Assembly (NCBI RefSeq): GCF_007874125.1
Contig: NZ_CP040128.1
Coordinates: forward strand, 124,001 to 188,000
DNA length: 64,000 nt
Direction of reading: 5' to 3'
Source: Noviherbaspirillum sp. UKPF54
Lineage (GTDB): Bacteria > Pseudomonadota > Gammaproteobacteria > Burkholderiales > Burkholderiaceae_D
Shown: one piece after another, positions 54,143 through 64,000 of the stretch
Position numbering within the stretch: the stretch's first letter is position 1
How the letters are laid out: the number at the start of each line of letters is the position of its first letter
The notes under the pieces: generated by a model
Database searches by the model: none
Seen by the model: only the letters and a program-made list of their open reading frames with translations
What the model was told of the DNA's origin: nothing
Made by a program: the position numbers and the translations under genes

Positions 54143-55606
54143 TCACATCAAAATAATGTCGTACTGCTCCTGGTGATAAGCCGTTTCCACCTGCAGCGAA
54201 ATCGGCTTGCCGATGAAGTCGCCCAGCATCGCCAGGTGCTGCGATTCCTCTTCCAGGAACATGTCGACCACCACCTGCGAGGCGAGGATGCGGAATTCGC
54301 GCGGGTTGAACTGCTTGGCTTCGCGCAGCAGCTCGCGCAGGATTTCATAGCACACGGTGCGCGCGGTCTTGACCTGGCCCTTGCCGCCGCATGCCGGGCA
54401 GACTTCGCACAGAATGTGGGCGAGCGACTCGCGCGTGCGTTTTCTCGTCATCTCGACCAGGCCCAGCTGCGAAAAGCCGGACACCGAAATCTTGGTGCGG
54501 TCGCGCGACAGCGCCTTGTTCAGCTCGCCGAGCACCGCGTTGCGGTGCTCGGCGCTTTCCATGTCGATGAAGTCGAGGATGATGATGCCGCCGAGATTAC
54601 GCAGGCGCAGCTGGCGCGCGATCGCGTGCGCGGCTTCCAGGTTGGTCTTGAAGATCGTGTCGTCGAAATTGCGGCCGTTGACGTAGCTGCCGGTGTTGAC
54701 GTCGATGGTGGTCATCGCCTCGGTCTGGTCGATGATCAGGTAGCCGCCGGACTTGAGGTCGACGCGCCGTCCCAGCGCACGCTGGATTTCCTCTTCCACG
54801 CCGTACAGGTCGAACAGCGGCCGTTCGCCGGTGTAGTGCACCAGCTTGGCCAGCACCGATGGCGTGTAGCTGGTGCCGAACTGCTGCAGCATCTGGTAGT
54901 TTTCGCGCGAATCGATCTGGATGGTCGAGGTATGGTCGTTGACGAAATCGCGCAGCACGCGCTGCGCCAGGTTCAGGTCCTGGTACAGCAGGTTCGGCGC
55001 CGGGCGCGTTCTTGCCTGCTGGGTGATAGTGGCCCAGGTCTTGCGCAGGTAGTCGACATCCATCTGCAGGTCGACGTCCGAAGCGTCCTCGGCCATGGTT
55101 CGGATGATGAAGCCGCCTTTTTCTTCCGGAGGCAGCAGCTTCTGCACCTTGCCGCGCAATAGCTCGCGCTCGGCTTCGTTCTCGATGCGCTGCGAAATGC
55201 CGATGTGCGAATCCTGCGGCAGGTAGACCAGCATGCGGCCGGCGATCGATATCTGGGTCGACAGGCGCGCGCCCTTGGTGCCGATCGGGTCCTTGATCAC
55301 CTGCACCATCACGGCCTGGCCGTCGTACAGCAGCTTTTCGATCGGGGCGGCGGCCGCATTCGGATTGTCGTGCGGGCGCGCTTCCCAGATATCGGCCACG
55401 TGCAGGAAGGCGGCGCGTTCCAGCCCGATATCGATGAATGCAGACTGCATGCCGGGCAGCACGCGCACCACCTTGCCGAGGTAGATATTGCCGGCCAGCC
55501 CGCGCGACAGCGTGCGCTCGATATGAAGTTCCTGGACGGCGCCTTGCAGAATCAGCGCAACGCGGGTTTCCTGGGGGGTGATGTTGATGAGGATATCTTC
55601 GCTCAT
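54143..55606 (-). CDS. rng: Ribonuclease G
   Basis: 487 residues from the ATG at 55606. S1-like domain (GNIYLGKVVRVLPGMQSAFIDIGLERAAFLHVAD), then the catalytic Mg2+ Asp pair in TIDVNTG and ILDFIDM, and the zinc-link CPACGGKG. It lacks the long C-terminal tail of RNase E, hence RNase G. It matures 16S rRNA 5' ends and turns over mRNA. It overlaps maf by four bases (ATGA). Confidence 0.95.
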   Translation of the reverse strand: MSEDILINITPQETRVALILQGAVQELHIERTLSRGLAGNIYLGKVVRVLPGMQSAFIDIGLERAAFLHVADIWEARPHDNPNAAAAPIEKLLYDGQAVMVQVIKDPIGTKGARLSTQISIAGRMLVYLPQDSHIGISQRIENEAERELLRGKVQKLLPPEEKGGFIIRTMAEDASDVDLQMDVDYLRKTWATITQQARTRPAPNLLYQDLNLAQRVLRDFVNDHTSTIQIDSRENYQMLQQFGTSYTPSVLAKLVHYTGERPLFDLYGVEEEIQRALGRRVDLKSGGYLIIDQTEAMTTIDVNTGSYVNGRNFDDTIFKTNLEAAHAIARQLRLRNLGGIIILDFIDMESAEHRNAVLGELNKALSRDRTKISVSGFSQLGLVEMTRKRTRESLAHILCEVCPACGGKGQVKTARTVCYEILRELLREAKQFNPREFRILASQVVVDMFLEEESQHLAMLGDFIGKPISLQVETAYHQEQYDIILM

Positions 55607-56223
55607 AGCACTGGTATTCCGGCTTGCTGCAACAACTGCGCGGTCTCGCGCAACGGCAGGCCCATGATGCCGGAATAACTGCCCGCAATGGTTTCGATGA
55701 ATACGGCGGCCAGGCCCTGCACGGCGTAGCCGCCCGCCTTGTCGTACGGCTCCGACGTGGCGCAATACGCTCCCAGCATGTCGTCGGTCAAGCTCGCGAA
55801 AGTGACATGCGAGGTCTGTGTCAACTGATATGTTTCCTCATCACGGCGCAGCGCTACGCTGGTCAGCACTTGATGGGTACGCCCGGACAGCGATTTGAGC
55901 ATGTCCGCCGCTTCAGCCGGGTCGGCCGGCTTGCCCAGTATCCGGCCATCGACCACGACGGTAGTGTCCGCAGCCAGGATCGGCCGCAGCGGCAGCCGGC
56001 GCCACAGCATGGTCTTTGCGGCATACTCGGCCTTTTCGCGGGTGACGCGCGTCACGTAGTCTTCGGCCTTTTCGCCCGGCAGGACTTCCTCGCTGACTTC
56101 GGGGCCGCGCGGCGACTGGTCGCGCAGCAGCAGCAGCTCGAACTCGACGCCGATCTGGCGCAGCAGTTCGCGCCGCCGCGGGCTTTTGGAAGCAAGGTAT
56201 ATCTTGTTGTCTACCGGTTTCAT
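55603..56223 (-). CDS. maf: Maf-family nucleoside triphosphate pyrophosphatase (YhdE type)
   Basis: 206 residues. KIYLASKSPRRRELLRQIG opens the Maf fold, with VTREKAEYAA, ILAADTTVVVDGRILGKP, and EPYDKAGGYAVQGLAAVFIETIAGSYSGIMGLPL near the end. The ADTTV and YDKAGGYA blocks fit the dTTP/UTP-specific branch. It cleaves non-canonical or excess nucleotides. It is in a tight leftward operon with rlmH and rng. Confidence 0.94.
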   Translation of the reverse strand: MKPVDNKIYLASKSPRRRELLRQIGVEFELLLLRDQSPRGPEVSEEVLPGEKAEDYVTRVTREKAEYAAKTMLWRRLPLRPILAADTTVVVDGRILGKPADPAEAADMLKSLSGRTHQVLTSVALRRDEETYQLTQTSHVTFASLTDDMLGAYCATSEPYDKAGGYAVQGLAAVFIETIAGSYSGIMGLPLRETAQLLQQAGIPVL

Positions 56224-56694
56224 CTATACTCGGTGATACGGGTGGTTTTGCGTAATCGACCAGGCGCGATACAGCTGCTCGGCGAGCAGCACCCGCACCA
56301 TCCCATGCGGCAGGGTCAGGCTGGAAATCCGTACCAGCATGTCGGCCGATGCCTTGAATCCCGCATCCAGTCCGTCCGCGCCGCCGATCACGAATGTAAC
56401 ATCACGCCCGTCCTGTTGCCAATGTGTCAGGTGTTGTGACAGCTGGACCGTCGTGAGGTCGCGGCCGCGCTCGTCCAGCGCGATCACGCGCGAACCCTTC
56501 GGGATGGCCGCTTCGATCCTGGTGCGTTCGGCAGCCATGACCGTTTCCGCAGTCTTGCCGCCGGAGCGCTCGACCGGCTTGATTTCCTTGAGCTGAATGC
56601 GGCATTCCGGCGGCATGCGCTTGGTATATTCGCCGAACCCGGCCTCGATCCAGGCCGGCATCTTGTGGCCGACCGCCGCAATGACCAACTGCAT
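56224..56694 (-). CDS. rlmH: 23S rRNA pseudouridine(1915) N3-methyltransferase
   Basis: 156 residues, the exact usual length. SPOUT knot with [26 protein letters not shown] and the C-terminal [23 protein letters not shown]...HPYHR. It methylates the pseudouridine at 1915 in helix 69. Abuts maf; rsfS lies ten bases upstream. The rsfS-rlmH-maf order is standard in this group. Confidence 0.97.
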   Translation of the reverse strand: MQLVIAAVGHKMPAWIEAGFGEYTKRMPPECRIQLKEIKPVERSGGKTAETVMAAERTRIEAAIPKGSRVIALDERGRDLTTVQLSQHLTHWQQDGRDVTFVIGGADGLDAGFKASADMLVRISSLTLPHGMVRVLLAEQLYRAWSITQNHPYHRV

Positions 56695-56703
56695 GGCGGG
56701 GGC

Positions 56704-57369
56704 TTATTCCGCCGCCTTGGTCCTGGGGGCGCGCTTGACGGCCGGCTTTGCCGCCGTTTTGGCTGCAGTCTTCGCGGCTGGCTTTTTGGCGGCGGGCGAG
56801 GCACTCTTCGGAGCGGCGACCTTGACCTTTTTGCCGGTCGGAACCTTCGCGGCGGCGGTCTTGGCGGCGGTCTTCCTGGCGGGCGTCTTGGCTGCAGTCT
56901 TGGCAGCCGCCTTGCGCGCCGGCTTCTTCGGCTCGTCGTCCAGGGTAGTCTGGCTTGCCGCCAGGTGGCGCGATCGCTTCTTGGGTTCCTGCTCGCCTTC
57001 TTCGGCGGCGCGCGCGGACTTGCGCTTGGCGGCCCCAACCTTGACTTCCTTGTCGCCCCAGATCTCTTCGAGGCGATAGTAGTCGCGGATCGCCGGCTGC
57101 ATGATGTGCACCACCATGTCGCCCAAGTCGACCAGCACCCATTCGCCGGTCTCTTCGCCTTCGATGCTGACTATTTCTCCGCCTTTTTCCTTGACCTTGT
57201 CGCGCACCGATGCGGCCAACGCCTTGGTCTGGCGGTTCGAGGTGCCGGACGCGATGGCCAGGCGGTCGAACATGCTGGTCAGGTGGACCGTGTCATAGAC
57301 GCGGATGTCCTGGGCTTTGACGTCTTCCAGGGCATCGATGACGGTGGCTTGCAGTTTTTTGATATCCAT
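56704..57369 (-). CDS. rsfS: Ribosome silencing factor with a long Lys/Ala-rich tail
   Basis: 221 residues against the usual 105-120. Residues 1-110 are a normal RsfS/YbeB domain: ALEDVKAQDIRVYDT, DRLAIASGTSNRQTKAL, EWVLVDLGDMVVHIM and RDYYRLEEIWGD. The following 110 residues are low-complexity, rich in Lys, Ala and Pro (KPARKAAAKTAAKTPARK-like), resembling histone H1 tails. The first domain binds uL14 and blocks subunit joining; the tail may bind rRNA. It starts on the last base of the nadD stop codon (TAATG). Confidence 0.95.
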   Translation of the reverse strand: MDIKKLQATVIDALEDVKAQDIRVYDTVHLTSMFDRLAIASGTSNRQTKALAASVRDKVKEKGGEIVSIEGEETGEWVLVDLGDMVVHIMQPAIRDYYRLEEIWGDKEVKVGAAKRKSARAAEEGEQEPKKRSRHLAASQTTLDDEPKKPARKAAAKTAAKTPARKTAAKTAAAKVPTGKKVKVAAPKSASPAAKKPAAKTAAKTAAKPAVKRAPRTKAAE

Positions 57370-58022
57370 TAATTTTGATAGAGATGATGTTGTTTTATAT
57401 AGTCTAGCACCCCGGGAGGGATGAGCGAATTCGGCTGTGCGCCGCGTTGGAGCGCGGCACGTATTTCAGTGGCGGAAATATTGATCGCCAGATTGGTCGC
57501 CACATAGGCCAATCCATGCGCACAATCGCGGATCTGCTCCGGCGTACCGGCGCGGCGCGCGAATTCCTGGGCGACCGGCACGGGAAGATGGGCCTCGTCC
57601 AGCACGAACCCGGGACGCGAAGCGGCGCAAATATGCGCATAATCGAACAGGTGGTCCCACTCCTTCCAGGTATGCAACTGCAACAACTGGTCGGCGCCGA
57701 TCAGGAACACTAGGCTGACTTGCGGGCCAAGATCGGCGCGCAGCTGGCGCAAGGTATCGATCGTGTACGTTGCGCTCCTGCGTTCGATTTCCTGGCGGTC
57801 TATGACAACCGGCACCGACATGCCGCCGAACGCCAGCCTGAGCATGTCGATGCGCTGCTCGGGCGATGCTTGCAAGCCTTGCTTTTGCCATGGATTGCCG
57901 GCGGGGAGGAGGCGCAATTCGTCCGGGAACAGCAGTTTGGCGAAATAATTGCCCAGCGCGACGTGGCCCTCATGCACCGGGTCGAAACTGCCTCCCAATA
58001 AAGCGATGCAACGGCGGCTCAC
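57369..58022 (-). CDS. nadD: Nicotinate-nucleotide adenylyltransferase
   Basis: 217 residues from a GTG that overlaps the hemF stop (GTGA). [21 protein letters not shown] carries the GSFDPxHxGH nucleotidyl-transfer motif. [18 protein letters not shown] and the late [10 protein letters not shown] (the SSTxxR-type motif) complete it. It makes deamido-NAD+ from nicotinate mononucleotide and ATP. A longer frame upstream is hemF shadow. Confidence 0.96.
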   Translation of the reverse strand: MSRRCIALLGGSFDPVHEGHVALGNYFAKLLFPDELRLLPAGNPWQKQGLQASPEQRIDMLRLAFGGMSVPVVIDRQEIERRSATYTIDTLRQLRADLGPQVSLVFLIGADQLLQLHTWKEWDHLFDYAHICAASRPGFVLDEAHLPVPVAQEFARRAGTPEQIRDCAHGLAYVATNLAINISATEIRAALQRGAQPNSLIPPGVLDYIKQHHLYQN

Positions 58023-58954
58023 ACCCAGTCCTTCGGTACCAGGAAATCCGAATACAGTTTCGCTTCCGGCGTGCCCGGTTGCGGCGCCCAGTCGTAACGC
58101 CACTTGACGATGGGCGGCATCGACATCAGGATCGACTCGGTGCGTCCGCCCGACTGCAGGCCGAACAGCGTGCCGCGGTCGAACACGAGATTGAACTCGA
58201 CGTAGCGCCCGCGCCGGTAGGCCTGGAAATCACGCTCGCGCTCGCCGTAGGGCGTATCCTTGCGGCGCTGCAGCAAGGGCAGATAGGCATCGAGGAAATG
58301 GTCGCCGACGCTGCGTATCATGGCAAAGCTTTGATCGAAGCCGAGTTCATGGAAGTCGTCGAAGAAGATGCCGCCGATGCCGCGCGGCTCCTTGCGGTGC
58401 TTCAGGTAGAAATAGTCGTCGCACCATTTCTTGAAGCGCGGATGCAGGCCGGCGCCGAACGGGACGAGCGCATCGCGGCAGACCCGGTGGAAGTGTTGCG
58501 CATCTTCCTCGAAACCGTAATACGGCGTCAGGTCCATGCCGCCGCCGAACCACCACACCGGTTCCTGGCCTGGTGCCGTGGCGGTGAAAAAGCGCACGTT
58601 CATGTGCGAGGTCGGCGCGTACGGGTTGCGCGGATGCAGCACCAGCGACACGCCCATCGCTTCCCAATCGCGTCCGGCGATCTCGGGGCGGTTGGCCGCA
58701 GCCGTCGGCGGCAGGCTGGTGCCGGAAACGTGCGAGAAGCCGACGCCGGCGCGCTCCAGGACGTTGCCCTCCTCGAGGATGCGTGAAATGCCGCCGCCGA
58801 CGATCGGTCCCGCACCCTGCGGACGTTCCCAGCGGTCGGTAATGAAGGATTTGCCATCGATCTGTTCGAGGGCATCGACGATGCGCGATTGCAGGTCGAG
58901 CAAGTAGGTTTTGACAGTGGCTGGGGAGGGCGTGGTCACGGTGGTTCCGATCAT
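58019..58954 (-). CDS. hemF: Oxygen-dependent coproporphyrinogen III oxidase
   Basis: 311 residues from the ATG at 58954. HemF landmarks are [53 protein letters not shown] and [14 protein letters not shown]. It converts coproporphyrinogen III to protoporphyrinogen IX. It heads the six-gene leftward operon hemF-nadD-rsfS-rlmH-maf-rng. A small palindrome lies just before it. Confidence 0.96.
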   Translation of the reverse strand: MIGTTVTTPSPATVKTYLLDLQSRIVDALEQIDGKSFITDRWERPQGAGPIVGGGISRILEEGNVLERAGVGFSHVSGTSLPPTAAANRPEIAGRDWEAMGVSLVLHPRNPYAPTSHMNVRFFTATAPGQEPVWWFGGGMDLTPYYGFEEDAQHFHRVCRDALVPFGAGLHPRFKKWCDDYFYLKHRKEPRGIGGIFFDDFHELGFDQSFAMIRSVGDHFLDAYLPLLQRRKDTPYGERERDFQAYRRGRYVEFNLVFDRGTLFGLQSGGRTESILMSMPPIVKWRYDWAPQPGTPEAKLYSDFLVPKDWV

Positions 58955-58967
58955 GGGCGAGCGGCCC

Positions 58968-58985
58968 TCTCCCGCAGGCGGGAGA
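58968..58985. repeat. Short intergenic palindrome (TCTCCCGC type)
   Basis: TCTCCCGC and GCGGGAGA around AG, between hemF and purD. This kind of C/G-rich palindrome is a common dispersed intergenic repeat in Proteobacteria; only this clear copy is in the window. Confidence 0.5.
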
Positions 58986-59036
58986 AGGCGCATCGTTTTT
59001 CGACTTTACGTCAGTGCCAGGTTCCTGGCGGGGCAA

Positions 59037-60314
59037 TCACTGCGCGTGCCGTTTCAGCGCGCGCCACCCGATGTCGCGGCGGAACTGCGCGCCATCGAAG
59101 TGAATCTTGTCGACCGCATCATACGCGTGCTTTTGCGCGATGCGCACGCTGTCGCCCAGGCCGACCACGCACAGCACGCGGCCGCCCGAGGTAACCAGCT
59201 TGTCGCCGTTGAGCGTAGTGCCGGCGTGGAAGGTCATGCAATCGGGCGTCTCGGCCGGAATGCCGGTGATCGTGTCGCCCTTGCGCGGCGCATCCGGGTA
59301 GCCGGCCGCCGCCATTACGACGCCCAGCGCGGTGCGGCGGTCCCATTCCAGTTCGACCTGGTCGAGCGTGCCGTTGACGGCGTGTTCCATCACACCGACC
59401 AGATCGGTCTTCAGACGCGCCATGATCGGCTGCGTTTCCGGGTCGCCCATGCGGCAGTTGAATTCCAGCGTCTTCGGATTGCCCTTGGCGTCGATCATCA
59501 GGCCCGCATACAAAAAGCCGGAAAACGGCACGCCATCCTTCATCATGCCGAGCACGGTCGGGTTGATAATTTCGCGCATGACGCGCGCATGCAGCGACGG
59601 AGTGATGATCGGTGCCGGCGAGTAGGCGCCCATGCCGCCGGTATTCGGACCTTCGTCATTGTCCTTCAGGCGCTTGTGGTCCTGGCTGGTCGCCAGCGGC
59701 AGCACGTTCTTGCCATCAACCATCACGATGAAGCTGGCTTCCTCGCCGGCCAAGAATTCCTCGATCACGACGCGCGCGCCGGCATTGCCGAGTTTATTAT
59801 CCGACAACATCATCTCGACGGCGGCATGCGCCTCGTCGACCGTCATCGCCACCACCACGCCCTTGCCGGCGGCCAGGCCGTCGGCCTTGATCACGATCGG
59901 TGCGCCTTTTTGGTTGATGTACTTGCGGGCGGCTTGCGGGTCGGTGAAAGTCTGATAGTCGGCGGTCGGGATGCGGTGGCGCTTCATGAACGCTTTCGCG
60001 AAATCCTTCGAGCTTTCGAGCTGCGCGGCTTCCCTGGTCGGCCCAAAGATTTTCAGGCCATGCTCGCGGAACACGTTGACGATGCCGGCGGCCAGCGGCG
60101 CTTCCGGGCCGACCACGGTCAGGGCGATGTTTTCCTTGATCGCGAACTGCGCCAGCCACGTCGGGTCCGTGATGTCGATGTTCTGCAGGCGCGCATCGAG
60201 CGCCGTGCCGCCATTGCCCGGTGCCACATAAACCATTTGAATCCGCTCGGATTGTGCAAGTTTCCAAGCCAGGGCATGTTCGCGGCCGCCTGAACCGACT
60301 ACCAGAATTTTCAT
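59037..60314 (-). CDS. purD: Phosphoribosylamine-glycine ligase
   Basis: 425 residues from the ATG at 60314. KILVVGSGGREHALAWKL opens the N domain; the ATP-grasp part has IVIKADGLAAGKGVVVA, EFLAGEEASFIVMVDG and the conserved GGMGAYSPAP. LEFNCRMGDPETQ holds the metal ligands. It makes GAR, step two of purine synthesis. It is close to yebC upstream, with about 90 bases between. Confidence 0.97.
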   Translation of the reverse strand: MKILVVGSGGREHALAWKLAQSERIQMVYVAPGNGGTALDARLQNIDITDPTWLAQFAIKENIALTVVGPEAPLAAGIVNVFREHGLKIFGPTREAAQLESSKDFAKAFMKRHRIPTADYQTFTDPQAARKYINQKGAPIVIKADGLAAGKGVVVAMTVDEAHAAVEMMLSDNKLGNAGARVVIEEFLAGEEASFIVMVDGKNVLPLATSQDHKRLKDNDEGPNTGGMGAYSPAPIITPSLHARVMREIINPTVLGMMKDGVPFSGFLYAGLMIDAKGNPKTLEFNCRMGDPETQPIMARLKTDLVGVMEHAVNGTLDQVELEWDRRTALGVVMAAAGYPDAPRKGDTITGIPAETPDCMTFHAGTTLNGDKLVTSGGRVLCVVGLGDSVRIAQKHAYDAVDKIHFDGAQFRRDIGWRALKRHAQ

Positions 60315-60406
60315 GGATATAACTACTCGTTGGAAGTGGGGCGGTGCCGGCGGCAACCCCACTGTAATTTACTTGTGAAACGGGTAAAGCGAAAGGCAAA
60401 AAACGG

Positions 60407-61132
60407 TTACTCTTCGATGACCGCGTTGGTATAGACCTCTTGAACGTCGTCAAGGTTTTCCAGCGCGTCGAGCAATTTCTGCATCTTGGCGGCATCGTCG
60501 CCGGTAAACACGGTTTCGGTCGACGGCTTCATCACGATTTCCGCCACCTCGGCCTTGAAGCCAGCCTTTTCCAGCGCATCCTTGACCGCCGAGAAATCGT
60601 TCGGCGCGGTGATGACTTCGATACCGCCTTCTTCGTCGGTGACCACGTCTTCCGCGCCGGATTCGAGCGCGGCTTCCATCAGCGCGTCTTCATTAGTGCC
60701 CGGCGCAAAATATAGCTGGCCGCAATGCTTGAACAGGAAGGCGACCGAACCCTCGGTGCCCATGTTGCCGCCGAACTTGGAAAACGCATGGCGCACTTCC
60801 GCCACGGTGCGCACGCGGTTGTCGGTCATGCAATCGACAATGATTGCGGCGCCGTTGATGCCGTAGCCCTCGTAGCGGATTTCTTCATAGTTCACACCTT
60901 CCAGGCCGCCGGTGCCGCGCTGGATCGCGCGCTGCACGTTATCCTTGGGCATGTTGGCGTCGGCCGCCTTGTCCACCGCCAGGCGCAGGCGCGGGTTGCT
61001 GGTCATGTCGCCCCCACCCATGCGGGCCGCCACCGTGATTTCCTTGATCAGGCGCGTCCAGATCTTGCCGCGCTTGGCATCGGTCGCGGCTTTTTTATGC
61101 TTGATATTGGCCCATTTACTGTGTCCAGCCAT
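60407..61132 (-). CDS. yebC: YebC/PmpR family regulatory protein
   Basis: 241 residues from the ATG at 61132. [25 protein letters not shown] is family-typical, followed by [25 protein letters not shown] and the acidic [12 protein letters not shown] region. YebC proteins have been described as transcription regulators and more recently as translation factors. It is divergent from the YjgR-like gene. The ribosome site is weak. Confidence 0.95.
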   Translation of the reverse strand: MAGHSKWANIKHKKAATDAKRGKIWTRLIKEITVAARMGGGDMTSNPRLRLAVDKAADANMPKDNVQRAIQRGTGGLEGVNYEEIRYEGYGINGAAIIVDCMTDNRVRTVAEVRHAFSKFGGNMGTEGSVAFLFKHCGQLYFAPGTNEDALMEAALESGAEDVVTDEEGGIEVITAPNDFSAVKDALEKAGFKAEVAEIVMKPSTETVFTGDDAAKMQKLLDALENLDDVQEVYTNAVIEE

Positions 61133-61289
61133 GGCAAAACTTTCTTGGAAATAGAAGGAGGAGTTGGGCAGGGAATGCTGATTTCGAGTTAACAATTTGA
61201 CTCAAAATAAGTGACTGCCCGGCCGAAAAGCAATCTACAATTTTAGCATATCGCCCCCACCCAAAATCTGCCAGGAAGCACTTACAACA

Positions 61290-62822
61290 ATGTCGAACCC
61301 ACTACTGATCGCCAAGAACCAGGCCAGGGAACTGGCTCTGCTGCCCAATCTCGCCAATCGCCACGGTTGCATCACCGGCGCCACCGGCACGGGCAAGACC
61401 GTCACGCTGCAGGTGCTGGCGCAGGCGCTGTCGGATATCGGCGTGCCGGTGTTCATGGCCGACGTCAAGGGCGATCTTTCCGGTTTGGCAAAACCAGGCT
61501 CGGCCACGCCGAAGATCCGGGAGCGGCTCGCTTTGCTCAAGCTTGACGAGCCGGCCTGGTCGGGCTGCCCGGTGACGTTCTGGGACGTGTTCGGCGAGCA
61601 GGGTCATCCGGTGCGCGCGACGATTTCCGATCTCGGCCCGCTTTTGTTGTCGCGCATGCTGAACCTGAACGAGGTGCAGCAAGGCGTGCTGCAGCTGGTC
61701 TTCAAGGTGGCCGACGACCATGGCTTGCTGCTGCTGGACATGAAGGACTTGCGTGCGATGCTGCAGCACGTGGCCGAGCACGCCGGCGAGCTGCAGGCCG
61801 AATACGGCAATATTTCCGCCGCCAGCATCGGCGCCATCCAGCGCGGCCTGATCGCGATCGAGGAGCAGGGCGGCGACCGCTTCTTCGGCGAACCGATGTT
61901 GAATATCGACGATTTCATGCAAACCGACGGCAACGGCCGCGGCATGATCAATATTCTGGCCGCCGACAAGCTGCTCAATTCGCCGCGCCTGTACGCGATT
62001 TTCCTGCTGTGGATGCTGGCCGAGCTGTTCGAGCACCTGCCCGAGGTGGGCGACGTCGACAAGCCCAAGCTGGTGTTCTTCTTCGACGAGGCGCACCTGC
62101 TGTTTAACGAAGCGCCCAAGCCCCTGCTGCAAAAGATCGAGCAGGTGGTGCGCCTGATCCGCTCGAAGGGCGTCGGCGTGTATTTCGTCACGCAAAATCC
62201 GCTCGATATTCCCGACACGGTGCTTGGCCAGCTTGGCAACCGGGTGCAGCATGCGCTGCGCGCCTATACGCCGCGCGACCAGAAGGCGGTGCAGGCAGCG
62301 GCCGAGACGTTCCGCCCCAACCCGCAGCTCGACACAGCGCAAGTCATCACCGAGCTGGGCGTGGGCGAGGCCTTGATCTCATTTCTCGACGAAAAGGGCC
62401 GGCCCGACATGGTCGAGCGCGCCTACATCGTGCCGCCGGCCTCGCAGATCGGGCCTGTTTCGGCAGCGGAGCGCAGCGAAATCATCGCCAATTCCATCGT
62501 TGCCGGCGTGTATGAAAAGGTGGTCGACCGCGATTCGGCGTACGAAAAGCTGAAGGGGCGCGTTGCCGCCCAGGCTACGGCCAGGCAAGAGGCGCCGGCA
62601 GCCAGGCCGGCCGGCGGCGCCGACAGCGCGCCGCAGGAAAGCGGGCCGTCGTTCGGCGACTCGGTGCGCGACATGATGGGGGGATTGTTCGGTGGCAGCG
62701 GCGTGGGCCGGCGCAAGGACACGATGGTGGAGGCGATGGTCAAGTCGGCCGCGCGCTCGATCGGCTCGCAAGTCGGGCGTGAAATCATCCGCGGCGTGCT
62801 CGGTTCGCTGCTGAAAAAGTAG
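61290..62822 (+). CDS. HerA-like ATPase of the DUF853/YjgR family
   Basis: 510 residues. Walker A GATGTGKT is at about residues 30-37, KGDLSG follows, and Walker B is [13 protein letters not shown]. An [31 protein letters not shown] block is shared with HerA/FtsK-type ATPases. The C-terminal 110 residues are Gly/Ala/Arg-rich and end in a conserved helix ([21 protein letters not shown]). DUF853 proteins are cytosolic; the cellular function is not known. Confidence 0.9.
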   Translation: MSNPLLIAKNQARELALLPNLANRHGCITGATGTGKTVTLQVLAQALSDIGVPVFMADVKGDLSGLAKPGSATPKIRERLALLKLDEPAWSGCPVTFWDVFGEQGHPVRATISDLGPLLLSRMLNLNEVQQGVLQLVFKVADDHGLLLLDMKDLRAMLQHVAEHAGELQAEYGNISAASIGAIQRGLIAIEEQGGDRFFGEPMLNIDDFMQTDGNGRGMINILAADKLLNSPRLYAIFLLWMLAELFEHLPEVGDVDKPKLVFFFDEAHLLFNEAPKPLLQKIEQVVRLIRSKGVGVYFVTQNPLDIPDTVLGQLGNRVQHALRAYTPRDQKAVQAAAETFRPNPQLDTAQVITELGVGEALISFLDEKGRPDMVERAYIVPPASQIGPVSAAERSEIIANSIVAGVYEKVVDRDSAYEKLKGRVAAQATARQEAPAARPAGGADSAPQESGPSFGDSVRDMMGGLFGGSGVGRRKDTMVEAMVKSAARSIGSQVGREIIRGVLGSLLKK

Positions 62823-62882
62823 GAAGGCGGGGCGGCTCGGTCCCGTTCTGCCGGAAAATCATTCGCGGCGTAAAATCGCTGC

Positions 62883-63806
62883 ATGACTTCAACGACCACT
62901 GCTCCCGTCCAGCCTGCTTTTTCCCGTCAAGCTTATCTGTCAGGACTGGCGATCGCGATTGCCGGCGCTATCCTGTTTTCCGCCAAGGCGATCGTCGCCA
63001 AGCTGATCTACCGCTACCACGTCGACGCCGTCACCCTGATCGCATTCCGCATGCTGTTTTCGTTGCCGTTCTTTGCGGCGGTTGCATTATGGAAGGCGCG
63101 TTCCGAACCGGCGCTGGAGATGTCGGATATCGGCAAAGTCATTTTGCTGGGCTTGCTCGGCTACTACCTGTCCAGCTTCCTGGACTTTCTTGGCTTGCAA
63201 TATATCTCCGCCGGACTGGAACGGCTGATCCTGTTTCTGACGCCGTCCTTCGTGCTGCTGATTTCGTTTGCCTTCCTGAAGAAAAAAATTACCATGCTGG
63301 AGTGGGTCGCGCTGGGCGTGGCCTATCTCGGCACGGTGCTGGTGTTCCTGCACGATGTGCGCTTCGGCGGCTCGAATGTGATGCTCGGCGGCGTGCTCGT
63401 CCTCGGCAGCGCGATTTCGTATGCGGTCTACCTGCTGTTGTCGGGGGCGCTGGTGCGGCGCGTCGGAGCGATACGTCTGGTTGCCTATGCGATGTGCGCA
63501 TCGAGCGCGGCATGTATCTTGCAATTCTTCCTGTTGCGGCCAAGCTCGATGCTGGTGCAGCCGATGCCGGTTTACGGATTGTCGCTGTTGAATGCGGTGC
63601 TGTGCACCGTGTTGCCAGTCTTCCTGACCATGGTTGCGGTCGCGCGCATCGGCGCGGCGTCCGCTTCGCAGGCGGGCATGATCGGCCCGGTGTCGACCCT
63701 GTTCATGGGCGCGGTGATCCTGGACGAACCGGTGACGGGCATCCAGCTGGCTGGCACTGCGCTGGTGCTGGTCGGGATTTATCTGGTTTCAAGAAAAAAA
63801 GCGTAA
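62883..63806 (+). CDS. EamA/DMT family transporter
   Basis: 307 residues with ten predicted membrane segments, two EamA halves. FSAKAIVAKLIYRYHVDAVTLIAFRMLFSLPFF lies in the first, and GPVSTLFMGAVILDEPVTGIQLAGTALVLVGIYLVSRKK closes the second. It probably exports amino acids or other metabolites. The gap to the next gene is nine bases, so the SDR gene is likely co-transcribed. Confidence 0.9.
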   Translation: MTSTTTAPVQPAFSRQAYLSGLAIAIAGAILFSAKAIVAKLIYRYHVDAVTLIAFRMLFSLPFFAAVALWKARSEPALEMSDIGKVILLGLLGYYLSSFLDFLGLQYISAGLERLILFLTPSFVLLISFAFLKKKITMLEWVALGVAYLGTVLVFLHDVRFGGSNVMLGGVLVLGSAISYAVYLLLSGALVRRVGAIRLVAYAMCASSAACILQFFLLRPSSMLVQPMPVYGLSLLNAVLCTVLPVFLTMVAVARIGAASASQAGMIGPVSTLFMGAVILDEPVTGIQLAGTALVLVGIYLVSRKKA

Positions 63807-63815
63807 GGGAATAGC

Positions 63816-64000
63816 ATGGATTTCGGGCTACGCGGCAAACAGGCGCTGGTATGCGGCGCCAGCAAGGGATTGGGGCGCGGCTGCGCGGAAGCGCTGGCGG
63901 GCGAGGGCGTCAACGTGACGCTGGTGGCGCGCACGGCCGATGTGCTGGAGCGCACGGCTGCCGAGATCCGCGGCCAGAGCGGGGTGACGGTGACGGCGGT
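63816..64000 (+). CDS. Short-chain dehydrogenase/reductase, 3' end outside the window
   Basis: About 61 residues visible. AAGGGA lies six bases before the ATG. The N-terminus has the SDR cofactor motif (ALVCGASKGLGRGCAEAL) and a LVART segment that suggests NADP(H) binding. It is cut by the right edge. The substrate cannot be told. Confidence 0.88.
   Translation, partial: MDFGLRGKQALVCGASKGLGRGCAEALAGEGVNVTLVARTADVLERTAAEIRGQSGVTVTA

Overview
The window looks like a chromosome segment of a betaproteobacterium, most likely Burkholderiales and probably Oxalobacteraceae. This is an inference from the gene order maf-rlmH-rsfS-nadD-hemF-purD-yebC, the cyoABCD-SURF1-regBA block, the modE/A/B/C set and the GC-rich codon use of everything right of about 13.6 kb. 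No 16S or other identifying marker is present.

Region 1 (1-13,600) is the right-hand part of an integrated genomic island. It is visibly less GC-rich and uses codons differently from the rest. It carries a BREX-like defence module (an Hsp70-like ATPase cut by the left edge, PglZ, BrxL), a small three-repeat Cys/His protein, a P-loop kinase-like protein, an HNH nuclease, a cold-shock/DUF1294 membrane protein, several unrecognised small proteins and a tyrosine integrase. It ends at a CCA-terminated 3' fragment of a CAU-anticodon tRNA (13,555-13,600), which I read as the attachment-site duplicate. The intact tRNA should lie left of this window.

Region 2 (13.9-25.1 kb) holds a c5-type cytochrome, a PAS-GGDEF-EAL protein with a damaged GGDEF motif, and a leftward operon of ECF sigma factor, zinc-motif anti-sigma factor, subtilisin-like protease and TorF-type porin. 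Divergent from it are a monoheme cytochrome fused to an outer-membrane beta-barrel (Cyc2-like), a HiPIP, a TIGR03118-type secreted protein, and an MFS transporter on the opposite strand. Region 3 (25.2-32 kb) is a cytochrome bo3 quinol oxidase operon, SURF1 and a RegB/RegA redox two-component system. These genes suggest a respiratory and extracellular electron-transfer neighbourhood.

Region 4 (32-41.8 kb) has a RES-Xre toxin-antitoxin pair with a clear operator, a DEAD-box helicase, gluQ, a pirin, trhO, dnaE and a Lys/Ala-rich secreted protein. Region 5 (42-49.5 kb) is an LPS-assembly cluster: an MsbA-like flippase, two paralogous GT9 enzymes around a GT8 enzyme, an O-antigen ligase/polymerase, a DUF5672 protein and the C-terminal remnant of a third GT9 gene. 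Region 6 (49.5-53.1 kb) is molybdate uptake and its regulator with a textbook ModE box. Region 7 (53.3-64 kb) is housekeeping: a secreted alpha/beta hydrolase, rng-maf-rlmH-rsfS-nadD-hemF as one overlapping leftward operon, purD, yebC, a YjgR-like ATPase, an EamA transporter, and an SDR enzyme cut by the right edge.
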